A stretch of DNA of 64,000 nt, taken from assembly GCF_014200495.1 (NCBI RefSeq), contig NZ_JACHBY010000001.1:248001-312000 (forward strand), read 5' to 3'. The notes beneath the pieces were generated by a model. The model saw only the letters and a list, made by a program, of their open reading frames with translations, did not search any database and was not told the DNA's origin. A program made the position numbers and the translations under genes. Numbering within the stretch: position 1 is the first letter of the stretch; every line of letters starts with the position of its first letter. This document shows positions 54,282 to 63,175 of this stretch, piece by piece. The DNA comes from Mucilaginibacter geliditolerans. GTDB taxonomy: Bacteria; Bacteroidota; Bacteroidia; Sphingobacteriales; Sphingobacteriaceae.

Positions 54282-55187
54282 ATGTTCCCCATCAAACCGC
54301 ACATCTGGTTCGACCAGGATAAAGCTAAAGAAGCAGCCGAATTTTACGCATCATTAATGCCTGATTCGGCCTTAAACTATGTGAATCATTTCGCTATGCC
54401 CGGTGGTGGCGAATGCGAAACAGTTGAATTTACTGTGGCTGGACAGCCCTTCCTGGGTATCAGTGCAGGGCATTGGTTAAAGATCAGCCCTGCTATATCT
54501 TTTATGATCAATTTTGATCCCTCGCGTGATCCGGACGCTTCCAAACTTATAGATAAGGTTTGGAATAAGCTGTTACCAGGCGGAGAGGTGATGATGCCGC
54601 TGAACCGCTATCCCTTTAGCGAACGCTATGGCTGGGTAAGCGATAAATACGGCGTGTCCTGGCAGTTGATCCTGACCAACCCAACCGGTGAGGAAAGACC
54701 AGTGATCGTTCCATCGCTGCTGTATACGGGCGATGTAGCCGGTAAAGCCAATGACGCTATCGATTTTTACTGCTCGGTATTTAAAGATGGTAAACATGGC
54801 ACCACGGCTCCGCGTCCTGAAGATATGGGTCCCGACAAGGCAGGTACGCTGATGTTTGCTGATTTTTATGTAAACCATACCTGGCTGGCGGCCATGGATA
54901 GCGCGCACCCGCACGGGTTCGCTTTTAATGATGCGGTGTCATTGCTGATCGCCTGCGAAACACAGAAAGAGATCGATTACTACTGGTCGGCCCTTTCGGC
55001 CGATGGCGAACCTGGGCAATGCGGCTGGTTGAAGGATAAATACGGTGTATCCTGGCAGGTGACTTCAACCGTAATGTTTGAGGCACTTAAGAATGGCAGC
55101 CCTGAACAGGTTGCGCGCGTTACGCAGACTTTTATGACCATGAAAAAAGTTGATGTTGCGGCTTTGCAACAAGCCTATAATGGGTAG
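54282..55187 (+). CDS. Two-domain VOC/PhnB-like protein
   Basis: The 301-residue protein has two similar vicinal-oxygen-chelate halves of the PhnB (3-demethylubiquinone methyltransferase-like) family. The first runs ~1-135 (PHIWFDQDKAKEAAEFYASLMPDS, FSERYGWVSDKYGVSWQL). The second runs ~145-295 (VPSLLYTGDVAGKANDAIDFYCSVF, GWLKDKYGVSWQVT). The repeated DKYGVSWQ is characteristic. Function is usually unknown; some relatives act in glyoxalase-type or antibiotic-resistance chemistry. It has terminators on both sides, so it is a single-gene unit. Confidence 0.85.
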   Translation: MFPIKPHIWFDQDKAKEAAEFYASLMPDSALNYVNHFAMPGGGECETVEFTVAGQPFLGISAGHWLKISPAISFMINFDPSRDPDASKLIDKVWNKLLPGGEVMMPLNRYPFSERYGWVSDKYGVSWQLILTNPTGEERPVIVPSLLYTGDVAGKANDAIDFYCSVFKDGKHGTTAPRPEDMGPDKAGTLMFADFYVNHTWLAAMDSAHPHGFAFNDAVSLLIACETQKEIDYYWSALSADGEPGQCGWLKDKYGVSWQVTSTVMFEALKNGSPEQVARVTQTFMTMKKVDVAALQQAYNG

Positions 55188-55212
55188 ATCAACAGAATTT
55201 AAGGAAAATAAA

Positions 55213-55243
55213 AAAAGCCTGTAGAAATAATTTACAGGCTTTT
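55213..55243 (+). terminator. Rho-independent terminator of the VOC gene
   Basis: AAAAGCCTGTA and TACAGGCTTTT pair over 11 bases around a 9-base A/T loop, 25 bases after the stop codon. Confidence 0.82.
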
Positions 55244-55263
55244 ACTCATTTTGATAATGTTTT

Positions 55264-55303
55264 GCGGAGAGCTAGGGATTTGTACCCCCTTTAAAGACCG
55301 CTC
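55264..55303 (-). pseudogene. tRNA 3'-end-like remnant (possible attachment-site scar)
   Basis: On the minus strand the stretch reads as a T-arm (GGGG-GTACAAAT-CCCT) followed by an acceptor-like end (AGCTCTCCGC), the layout of the last third of a tRNA. The loop has GTAC in place of GTTC, and no 5' half is present. Such fragments are left beside tRNA-targeting integrases. A neighbouring 60-codon frame over this stretch is not a gene. Confidence 0.4.
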
Positions 55304-55559
55304 TATTTCAGTATGTTATAATGGAATTAATTCCGTACTCACCGAATTACTCACCACTTTTAGTTTACTTTGGTATAGCTGCAAATGCTATGTTGCAAAT
55401 ATACAAAAAACAAGGTTTTTATACGTTGTTTGAGGCTTTATTTAAATAAATATTTCAATTTAAAATGCTGAAATTTGCACGTTTTTTTCTTTAATTCATT
55501 GTGCTGTGATTAGTCACATTTGTAATTTCCAAATCATTACCTGGGCTTTTAAAGACTTA

Positions 55560-55706
55560 TCAGGCTGACAGTTGTATTTTTATTCTTTCAAGTAAATGGT
55601 ATATATCAAAAGGTTTTGTTACAAAATCATTTGGAGCCCCTGGCAAATGCAGCGATTGACCCAGGTCCTGTGTCCCGGAAATCAGAATAACGGGAAAATA
55701 TCCGGG
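55560..55706 (-). pseudogene. Response-regulator receiver fragment
   Basis: On the minus strand 48 codons read FPVILISGTQDLG, then GAPNDFVTKPFDIYHLLERI and a stop. This is the second half of a receiver domain, with the conserved Ser/Gly and the Lys-Pro-Phe. Stops lie directly in front and the phospho-acceptor half is missing, so it is a remnant. Confidence 0.75.
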
Positions 55707-55766
55707 CTATTATTAAAGCGACTGATAACTACAAAGCCTCAGTTAAATGATTTGAAAGCAATATAG

Positions 55767-55964
55767 ATACCTGAAAGTTTTGGACGTCGTATCTTTAATG
55801 TGGTAAGTTGGTCAAATATGGCGATAGGAGCACACTTTCCAGCTTTAGAAACTCCCGAGATACTGATGAAAGATATTCAGAATGCTTTTTCTAAATTTTA
55901 TAGCTTAAAGTTTTTGTCTATATATAGCTTTGGGCAACAATACACTTGCAGAAAAGTTGCATAA
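55767..55964 (+). pseudogene. Alpha/beta-hydrolase C-terminal fragment
   Basis: The plus-strand frame reads RIFNVVSWSNMAIGAHFPAL, then ETPEILMKDIQNAF. This matches the end of epoxide-hydrolase-like alpha/beta hydrolases, with the catalytic His in GAHFPALE and the following helix. A stop precedes it and the nucleophile part is absent, so it is a decayed gene end. Together with the receiver fragment it fills a 798-base stretch without an intact gene. Confidence 0.6.
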
Positions 55965-55985
55965 ATTAATGCCGGTAATAGTAAG

Positions 55986-56570
55986 CTATTTTTGAACGTA
56001 GTGACTTCTGACCCGGCTTAACGTCTCTCTTGAAACGCCAAGATACGAGGCTATCATATGCAAAGGAATACGATGAAAAATATCCGGAAAGCGGGTGATA
56101 AAATTCTGATATTTTTCTTCTGCGGTGTAACTAATATTGCTCATAACCCGATTTTGAATGGCATCATAACTCTTCGCTAACAGGCTGTCGACAAATTTCT
56201 TAAATTTGGCTATGGTTGTCAATAGATTGATAAAGTCCGGTTTATTAATCAAAATAACCTCGCAGTTTTCCAGAGCATCGATATTACATTTGGACGGCGT
56301 ACCGTTATTAAAACTTTCCCGGTCACTCATCCACCAGTTTTCCACGGCAAAACGGAGGATATGCTCCACGCCGTTGTCCCCCACACCGTACATACGCAGA
56401 CAACCTTTTACAATAAAGCAGCTATAATGGCATACATCACCTTCCTGAAGGAGATATTGTCTTTTTCTTATATTTCTTTCGATACAAACCATCCGAACAG
56501 CTTCAATTTCATCAGCATTCAGATCTGCTCTGTCTCTTAAATAATTTTCGAATGCTTTAAACATGCTCAT
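55986..56570 (-). CDS. Crp/Fnr-family regulator (first of two)
   Basis: From ATG 56568-56570 (MSMFKAFENYL) the protein has 194 residues; a further 29 codons upstream overlap the region divergent from the SDR gene and look unused. It has a cNMP-binding beta roll (KRQYLLQEGDVCHYSCFIVKGCLRMYG) and a C-terminal helix-turn-helix of Bacteroidota type (IPLHMIASYLGVSRETLSRVR). The Arg-Ala/Ser phosphate-binding motif of true cAMP receptors is not evident, so its ligand is unknown. It is divergent from the two SDR genes and is a good candidate for their regulator. Confidence 0.85.
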   Translation of the reverse strand: MSMFKAFENYLRDRADLNADEIEAVRMVCIERNIRKRQYLLQEGDVCHYSCFIVKGCLRMYGVGDNGVEHILRFAVENWWMSDRESFNNGTPSKCNIDALENCEVILINKPDFINLLTTIAKFKKFVDSLLAKSYDAIQNRVMSNISYTAEEKYQNFITRFPDIFHRIPLHMIASYLGVSRETLSRVRSHYVQK

Positions 56571-56809
56571 TTGTATTTTACAAAAATATTTAAAAATTGC
56601 CCTAAAGCGCAATAAAACTGAATTTACAGTTAATAACGCAATTGATTCGGTTATCAATCAATCCTTCTTTTCATATGTCTGTTGTGGTCAACTGGCAATC
56701 TACGTCGAAAAGGAATAACCGTGACATTTATCACGTGTATTTTGCGTCATATCTCCTTGTCTCACATGAACTTATTAGTCGACCTTTGTCCCAAATTAAA
56801 TATAAGATC

Positions 56810-57577
56810 ATGAGACTAAAAAATAAAGTAGCCGTCATTACCGGCGGAAATAGCGGCATCGGATTTGGTATCGCTAAAGAGTTTTTCTTAGAGGGAGCTC
56901 AAGGAGTAATTGTCGGCCGCACGCAGGAAACCCTGGACAGTTCTTTAGCACAGCTTGGCGATAGCTTTATCGCAATCAAGGCGGATGTGACCAATCAGGA
57001 AGATCTTGACCGTGTATTTAAGCAGACACATGAAAAATTCGGAAAGATAGATATCGTGGTTGCCAATGCCGGCGGTGCGGCGACCGAGGCAAAACTGGGA
57101 TCAGTGGCGGAAATTGGTGAGGCTGATTACGACAAGACGATGGACCTGAATTTGAAAAGCGTTTACTTTACAATTCATAAAGCGCTTCCTTATATGAATG
57201 ACGGCGGCTCGGTCGTTATGATCGGCTCGAACGCAGCACACATTGGTTTACCTGCATTATCGCTATACGGCGGTGCAAAAGCTGCGCTCATTGCGTGGGC
57301 CAGGGGCTTTTCACTTGATCTGCTGGAACGCAAAATAAGGTTTAATGTAGTTTCCCCTGCTGCCATTGACACACCGGTATTCGAGAAATTTGTTGAGCCA
57401 GGCCAGGTTGAAGCCGTTAAAAAGCAGTTAGTGCAAGGCATCCCTATGGGCCGTATAGGACAACCCCTCGATGTCGCAAAGGCAGTTGTGTTTTTAGGTT
57501 CAGACGAATCATCATTTGTGCTTGGCACGGAGATTCTTGTCGATGGAGGCTCGGTTAACCTTCAGCCGTTTAAGTAA
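56810..57577 (+). CDS. SDR-family oxidoreductase (first of two)
   Basis: Start at ATG 56810 (MRLKNKVAV); the 56 upstream codons of open frame lie over the divergent promoter region and are rejected. The 255-residue protein is a classical short-chain dehydrogenase: VITGGNSGIG (nucleotide loop), VVANAGG, the catalytic Ser in SVVMIGSNAAHIG and YGGAKAAL (YxxxK), and VSPAAIDTPVF. Substrate unknown. It is followed after 143 bases by a second SDR gene of similar length, and both were probably gained together. Cytoplasmic NAD(P)-dependent. Confidence 0.88.
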   Translation: MRLKNKVAVITGGNSGIGFGIAKEFFLEGAQGVIVGRTQETLDSSLAQLGDSFIAIKADVTNQEDLDRVFKQTHEKFGKIDIVVANAGGAATEAKLGSVAEIGEADYDKTMDLNLKSVYFTIHKALPYMNDGGSVVMIGSNAAHIGLPALSLYGGAKAALIAWARGFSLDLLERKIRFNVVSPAAIDTPVFEKFVEPGQVEAVKKQLVQGIPMGRIGQPLDVAKAVVFLGSDESSFVLGTEILVDGGSVNLQPFK

Positions 57578-57720
57578 GATCATACCCCTATAAAGCAAGG
57601 GATAGATTCCGTTTGCTTTAGGAAGTTTGGCGCAGGGGCAATTGAGTGTCTTTGCGCCAAATGGCCTTGTCAACTTTGACCAACTTACAGGCGCATTTGC
57701 CTTATAAAATTAATCCTAAA

Positions 57721-58467
57721 ATGAGATTAAAAAATAAAATAGCCGTTATCAGCGGCGGCACAAGTGGCATCGGACTTGCCATTGCCAAACGTTTTGTAGA
57801 AGAAGGCGCGGAAATATTTATTTTCGGCAGAAGAAAAGATGCCTTAGATGAAGCGGTCAGAGTTATTGGCGGCAAGGTTACAGCCATTCAGGCTGATGCT
57901 TCGAAACTGAAAGACCTTGACCATGTCACTGATGTTGTCAGGAAAGCAAAAGGTAAAGTAGACATTTTGGTTTCTAATGCAGGATTTACTGAGCAGGTTC
58001 CGCTTCGTGAAATTACAGAGGATCATTATGACCGCACATTTGATTTGATGGCCAAAGGCCCTCTATTCCTTACACAAAAAATGCTACCGCTAATGGATAG
58101 CGGAGGTTCAATCATTCTCGTTTCTTCGGCGATGCATTATATGGGCCTTGCCAACCACTCTGCTTATGCCGGTGCTAAAGCGGCGCTGCGGTCATTTGTC
58201 CGTACGTGGGCAGCAGAGTTTAAAGGCAATGGCATTCGCGCCAATCTTTTAAGCCCGGGTCCATTTCCAACCGCAATCATGGAGGCCCAGGCAAATACTT
58301 CTGAAGAGCTTGACGCGCTTCAGAAGTATTACGCAAATTTCGTCCCAATGCTTAGACTTGGGCGTGTAGAGGAAGCAGCGGCGGCAGCAGTTTTTCTTGC
58401 CTCTGATGAGAGCTCTTTCATGACTGGATCTGATGTGGTTGTCGACGGGGGAATCAGTAGTATTTGA
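57721..58467 (+). CDS. SDR-family oxidoreductase (second of two)
   Basis: Start at ATG 57721 (MRLKNKIAV), nearly the same start as the first copy; 25 more open codons upstream are judged untranslated. The 248-residue protein carries VISGGTSGIG, LVSNAGF, the catalytic Ser in SIILVSSAMHYMG, YAGAKAAL and LSPGPFPTAI. It is related to the preceding SDR by shared layout but differs over much of its length, so this is an old duplication or two acquired relatives. A 369-base gap without a gene follows. Confidence 0.88.
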   Translation: MRLKNKIAVISGGTSGIGLAIAKRFVEEGAEIFIFGRRKDALDEAVRVIGGKVTAIQADASKLKDLDHVTDVVRKAKGKVDILVSNAGFTEQVPLREITEDHYDRTFDLMAKGPLFLTQKMLPLMDSGGSIILVSSAMHYMGLANHSAYAGAKAALRSFVRTWAAEFKGNGIRANLLSPGPFPTAIMEAQANTSEELDALQKYYANFVPMLRLGRVEEAAAAAVFLASDESSFMTGSDVVVDGGISSI

Positions 58468-58836
58468 TACTTGCGGAATATGATAAATATTCCACAATCC
58501 TGTAAAAGAAATGGTAAAGCACAAACCGCCCTTAACCGACGTATTGAAACAGTGTAATTAAAATACAAAAATATCATAAAAGGTCTTTCGGCATTTCATC
58601 CGGGCTGTTTTAAAACCGAATCGCCTACATAGCATTTTTTAAAATCTCGTAAATGTATTACATCAATTTTGGATCGGCAAAAACAAACCAAGCTTATAAA
58701 ACGGCTTGACATCCTCTTATAAAACAATTCCTTACTAATAAGAACGCATTGCATGGTTCCAGAAGCATCAATTATGTTTCGCTGGGTTATTTCGCATATT
58801 ACTTAGCGCCAATGTTTTCCATATCAAACGCTTACC
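58468..58836 (+). other. Gene-free gap before the RND permease
   Basis: I see no gene, hairpin with T-run or clear promoter here. Short open frames are not conserved-looking. A membrane-fusion-protein gene, which normally precedes the permease gene, is absent and no remnant of it is recognisable. Confidence 0.3.
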
Positions 58837-61800
58837 ATGTTAAAAAAATTTATTGAACGACCGGTGCTAGCCACTGTAATCTCCATCATACTTGTCATTC
58901 TGGGCCTACTAAGTTTGATCAGGCTGCCCATGTCGCAATTCCCGGATATCGCGCCGCCGACAGTTCAGGTAAGTGCGGTCTATCCGGGAGCTAATGCTGA
59001 AACCGTTCTCCGTACTGTAGCGCCTTCCATTGAGGAGGCAATCAATGGAGTTGAGGATATGACTTATATGACCTCTACTGCCAGTAATGACGGAACATTA
59101 ACGGTAACTGTATATTTTAAGCTGGGAACCAATGCTGACCAGGCCGCAGTAAACGTACAAAACAGGGTTTCGCAAGCTACGAGCAGGTTACCTGAAGAAG
59201 TGATCCAACAGGGTATCGTTACAGCGAAACAGGAAAACAGTTTCATTGTCGGCATGGGGATATGGAGCGAAGATGAAAAGAAATATGATGCCACCTTCGT
59301 AGCCAATTATGCCCAGATCAATATCGTTCCTGAAATCAACCGGATACCGGGCGTGAGTTCCGCGTCTATCCTGGGAGGCTCAAAAGATTATGCCATGCGG
59401 ATATGGCTTAATCCGGCACAATTGGAAAGCTATAAGATCACACCCGCTGAAGTGATGGCTGCGATCCAGGATAAAAGTTCGGAAGCCGCGCCAGGCAAGA
59501 TCGGACAGGACAGTAAGGAAACTTTTGAATATGTGATCAAATACAAGGGGAAATTTACCAAGCCTGAAGAATATGAAAACATTGTGATACGAGCTAATTC
59601 AAACGGCTCGGTATTAAGGCTCAGAGATGTCGCACGTGTAGAACTGGGAGCGTATTCCTATACTAATCTGACCCGCATGGATGGAAAACAGGGATCATTC
59701 ATTCGCGTGATCCAATTGTCTACGGGCAATGCAAATGACATTCAGGTCGCGATCACAAAACTGATGGACCGAATCTCAAAAGACTTTCCTCCGGGTTTGA
59801 AATATAGCATCATTTATACTAAAAAGGACGCACTGGATGAATCGATCAAACAGGTAGAACACACGCTGATCGAGGCTTTTATACTTGTATTTATTGTTGT
59901 TTACCTGTTTCTTCAGGACTTCCGCTCAACGCTGATACCGGCAATCGCCGTTCCTGTCGCCTTGATAGGGACATTTTTCTTTATGCCCATATTCGGTTTT
60001 TCGATAAACCTCCTGACGCTATTCGCACTGGTTCTTGCCATCGGTATCGTAGTTGACGATGCCATCGTCGTCGTTGAAGCCGTGCATGCAAAAATGGAAC
60101 ATAAACATTTAGGGCCGAAAGAGGCGACTATTGAAGCAATGCACGAGATAACAGGTGCTATCATTTCAATCACATTTGTCATGGCTGCGGTCTTTTTGCC
60201 GGTTGGCTTTATGAAGGGTTCAACGGGATTATTCTATAGGCAGTTCGCTTTCACCATGGCGACAGCGATCATCATTTCTGCAATAAACGCTTTAACACTA
60301 AGCCCGGCGCTTACAGCTTTAATCCTTAAAGATGTTCACGCTGCCAAGCGAATCGGTAAGCAACCAACTACATTTAAAGAGCGATTTTTTGATGGCTTTA
60401 ATAGAAACTTCGAAGCCCTCACGAGTAAATACACCGGAGGACTAAAATTCCTGATCCGGCACAAGTGGATAAGCATGGCCGGGCTGGCTGTTGTTGTGGT
60501 TGGTGTTATCTGGCTGGTCCGGACAACGAAAACCGGTTTTATCCCTCCGGAGGATCAGGGCTTTGTTGCTGTAGCAGTAGACGCACCTTCCGGAACTTCA
60601 TTGAGCCGCACATCAGCAATCCTTAAAATTGCTGAATCGGTGCTGGGTAAAGATCCTGCCACCCGTCAGATCACTTCACTGCCAGGTTTCAATCTGCTTA
60701 CCGGATCTACAAGTCCTTCGGCCTCACTTGTCTTTGTGGTTTTAAAAGACCCCGACAAAAGAGGAAAAATCAGGGACATCAATGTCATCATGGAAGGTCT
60801 GAGAAAAAAACTCTCATCCATACCAGAAGCCAGTTTTTTCGTATTCAGTTTTCCGACTGTGCCCGGTTTCAGTAGTGTGGAGGCCCTGGACATGGTGCTA
60901 CAGGATAAAACAGGCGGCAATCTTAACAAGTTCAGTGGTGTAGCAAATCATTTCATTACAGAATTAATGAAGAAACCCGCAGTAGCTTTTGCTTTTACTT
61001 CGTTCAAAGCTGATTATCCGCAGCTACAGCTTGAGATTGATGAGGATAAAGCGAGTCAGTTGGGTGTGAAAACACAAGATGTTCTGCAAACTATGCAAAT
61101 ATATTTTGGCAGTGCCCAGGTCTCAGATTTTAACCGTTTTGGCAAATATTATCGCGTCATTGTCGAGGCAGATATTGGTGAACGTGCAGATGTTTCTGCG
61201 ATAAATAAAATTTTCGTAAAAAACAATGCCGGGGAGATGGTTCCAATCAGCTCCATTGTCCACCTGACACGAGTTTACGGCACGGAGGTCGCATCAAGAT
61301 ATAACTTATTCAATTCCATCGAGATCAATGCCATTCCAAAACCTGGATACAGTTCAGGTGAGGCCATTGAAGCCATAAAGCAAACTGCAATAGAGCAACT
61401 GCCCTCGGGTTTCTCGTATGACTTTATTGGCCAAACCCGAGAGGAAATATCTTCGGGCGGACAATCTGCCGTGGTATTCCTTTTATGTCTGATCTTTGTT
61501 TATTTTCTACTGTCCGCTCAGTATGAAAGTTACATCTTGCCATTTGCCGTTATTCTATCTATTCCAACAGGAGTCTTAGGCGTATTTTTAGCCATTGGCT
61601 TGACCGGTATTGAGAATAATATTTATGTACAGGTGGCTTTGATCATGCTTATCGGCTTACTTGCTAAGAATGCGATTCTCATCGTAGAATTTGCTGTTCA
61701 ACGCAGAAAAGCAGGGCTGGGATTGGTCTCCGCAGCACTTGAAGCGGCGAGGCTTCGAATCCGTCCTATTATTATGACCTCAGTTGCCTTCGTTTTCGGG

Positions 61801-62046
61801 CTGTTTCCAATGGGCATTGCCACCGGACCTTCCGCACAAGGTAATCACTCCATTAGTATTGCGTCTGCCGGCGGTATGGTATCCGGAGTTATCCTTGGGC
61901 TATTTATTATACCGGTGCTGTTCGTGATTTTTCAAGCTTTGCAGGAAAAGGTTACCGGTCGTCCTTTTGAAGTTATGAATATTGATGCAATTGAGGCTTA
62001 TAACCGATTAAATGACAGCCACATTCAGCCGGATGAAAATATTTAA
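58837..62046 (+). CDS. RND multidrug efflux permease (AcrB/HAE1 type)
   Basis: The 1069-residue inner-membrane pump has the standard HAE1 layout: N-terminal FIERPVLATVISIILVILG, a first periplasmic loop (~30-335), helices 2-6 with GIVVDDAIVVVEAV, a second loop, and helices 8-12 with LIGLLAKNAILIVEF. Asp407 and Asp408 fall at the same numbers as in E. coli AcrB, and the Lys of LLAKN is also kept, so the proton relay is intact. It should export hydrophobic toxins or metabolites. The periplasmic adaptor and outer-membrane channel genes are not beside it, so it must use partners encoded elsewhere or be an incomplete transfer. Confidence 0.93.
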   Translation: MLKKFIERPVLATVISIILVILGLLSLIRLPMSQFPDIAPPTVQVSAVYPGANAETVLRTVAPSIEEAINGVEDMTYMTSTASNDGTLTVTVYFKLGTNADQAAVNVQNRVSQATSRLPEEVIQQGIVTAKQENSFIVGMGIWSEDEKKYDATFVANYAQINIVPEINRIPGVSSASILGGSKDYAMRIWLNPAQLESYKITPAEVMAAIQDKSSEAAPGKIGQDSKETFEYVIKYKGKFTKPEEYENIVIRANSNGSVLRLRDVARVELGAYSYTNLTRMDGKQGSFIRVIQLSTGNANDIQVAITKLMDRISKDFPPGLKYSIIYTKKDALDESIKQVEHTLIEAFILVFIVVYLFLQDFRSTLIPAIAVPVALIGTFFFMPIFGFSINLLTLFALVLAIGIVVDDAIVVVEAVHAKMEHKHLGPKEATIEAMHEITGAIISITFVMAAVFLPVGFMKGSTGLFYRQFAFTMATAIIISAINALTLSPALTALILKDVHAAKRIGKQPTTFKERFFDGFNRNFEALTSKYTGGLKFLIRHKWISMAGLAVVVVGVIWLVRTTKTGFIPPEDQGFVAVAVDAPSGTSLSRTSAILKIAESVLGKDPATRQITSLPGFNLLTGSTSPSASLVFVVLKDPDKRGKIRDINVIMEGLRKKLSSIPEASFFVFSFPTVPGFSSVEALDMVLQDKTGGNLNKFSGVANHFITELMKKPAVAFAFTSFKADYPQLQLEIDEDKASQLGVKTQDVLQTMQIYFGSAQVSDFNRFGKYYRVIVEADIGERADVSAINKIFVKNNAGEMVPISSIVHLTRVYGTEVASRYNLFNSIEINAIPKPGYSSGEAIEAIKQTAIEQLPSGFSYDFIGQTREEISSGGQSAVVFLLCLIFVYFLLSAQYESYILPFAVILSIPTGVLGVFLAIGLTGIENNIYVQVALIMLIGLLAKNAILIVEFAVQRRKAGLGLVSAALEAARLRIRPIIMTSVAFVFGLFPMGIATGPSAQGNHSISIASAGGMVSGVILGLFIIPVLFVIFQALQEKVTGRPFEVMNIDAIEAYNRLNDSHIQPDENI

Positions 62047-62119
62047 GCGAATCGAACGCCAAAGTTAATGAGGCGACACAGCTATATTTTTGATAACAGA
62101 AAATTATATGAACGAAAAT

Positions 62120-62149
62120 CGGACAAACTTGATTTTGCAAGCTTGTCCG
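62120..62149 (+). terminator. Hairpin downstream of the RND gene
   Basis: CGGACAAACTTG and CAAGCTTGTCCG pair over 12 bases with one mismatch around ATTTTG, 74 bases after the permease stop. No strong T-run follows. Confidence 0.5.
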
Positions 62150-62168
62150 ATTCGGTAGGCTATACCTT

Positions 62169-62210
62169 AGCATTGGGTAAAATTAAGCGTCCTTAATTTT
62201 ACCCAATGCT
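62169..62210. repeat. 19-bp perfect inverted repeat, second of two tandem hairpins
   Basis: AGCATTGGGTAAAATTAAG and CTTAATTTTACCCAATGCT pair perfectly around the loop CGTC. It is 20 bases after the first hairpin and lacks a T-run on either strand. It may be a bidirectional terminator between the convergent permease and methyltransferase genes, or a repeat-type element. Confidence 0.6.
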
Positions 62211-62289
62211 TGGCGGCCTGTTAGCGCTTCAGTGTATTTATATCATAAGATACAATGAAACCACATCCGAGCCTAAATTATGTTTAACA

Positions 62290-62907
62290 TCAAAATATAC
62301 GTGGGAATAACTGACCTGTGTTGGCTTTATAATTTCCAAAACCGTCATGCCTTGACATGGATTGATCCTTCTTATTCATATTGTAAAAGAAATAAATTAT
62401 CCACCCGCCCAGGTTTAATAACGGAAGCCAGTGCCAGGATAATAATGTTAGACCAAGGTAAATCAAAATTTCACCCAGATAGTTTGGGTTTCTCGTTGTG
62501 GTGAAAAGGCCGTCCTCAATCAGCCCTTTTCTAATCTTTAAAACAAAGTACTTCTGTGCGTCACCCACATAATGGAAAAAGATGCCAATTACGAAAACAC
62601 AGGAGGCCGCCGCAAAAACCCATTGCGGAACTTCGTTATGTTGTGAAATTAATAAATAAGGCGCAAGGCAATAGCCTTCCAAAAGGACAAATAACAAGAC
62701 CGCCCCTCTTATTGGTATTTTTTGCTCAAAATTCTTGTCGGGATAAATTTTTTGCTTGAAAAGCCATAACATGGTATAAGTCCCGTGGAGGCTAAGATAT
62801 AGAAACGCTGCTGCGCTCCAGTTATTAAAATACCACATCATTAGTAAAACAAGCGGAGTGACTAATATTTTGTGGGTATTGATTGTTGCATTAACTGATA
62901 CTTTCAT
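62290..62907 (-). CDS. Membrane methyltransferase of the ICMT/DUF1295-like type
   Basis: From ATG 62905-62907 (MKVSVNATINTHK) the protein has 205 residues and about five membrane helices; the 35 codons before it have a soluble, low-quality composition and are left out. The C-terminal region has RKGLIEDGLFTTTRNPNYLGEILIYLG, the SAM-binding RNPNYLGE signature shared by isoprenylcysteine carboxyl methyltransferase and steroid reductase-like families, followed by SWHWLPLLNLGGWIIYFF. It probably methylates or reduces a lipid-like substrate in the inner membrane; the exact reaction is unknown. It is convergent with the RND gene. Confidence 0.78.
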   Translation of the reverse strand: MKVSVNATINTHKILVTPLVLLMMWYFNNWSAAAFLYLSLHGTYTMLWLFKQKIYPDKNFEQKIPIRGAVLLFVLLEGYCLAPYLLISQHNEVPQWVFAAASCVFVIGIFFHYVGDAQKYFVLKIRKGLIEDGLFTTTRNPNYLGEILIYLGLTLLSWHWLPLLNLGGWIIYFFYNMNKKDQSMSRHDGFGNYKANTGQLFPRIF

Positions 62908-63175
62908 TTGATTTGATTTTATGGTGGATGATTTTGAAAAAGATTTTAACTTATAATTAGTGCATGATCTGCTTCTTTTTGTTAAATCAAATGTACCGCA
63001 CCGCAGAGGCACTCACCCGTAACATATGTTACAAAGCATAAGGCCTGCATTGAATTAATTATCCCTCGCATGTTGATCGACGTCAGCAATTAACCAGCGG
63101 CTCATCCCAAAAGACAGGCTCACTTTCTTTTTTATAATACGGGGTTTAGTCAGGCAAAAAATTTATATTCATCCC

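Noticed and set aside
55251..55433. 60-codon open frame over the tRNA-like remnant
   Set aside because: It runs across the T-arm/acceptor-like sequence, is Cys-rich with no recognisable domain, and the region appears decayed.
56642..56809. Longer N-terminus for the first SDR protein
   Set aside because: The extra 56 codons lie in the divergent promoter region, and the SDR fold begins exactly at MRLKNKVAV.
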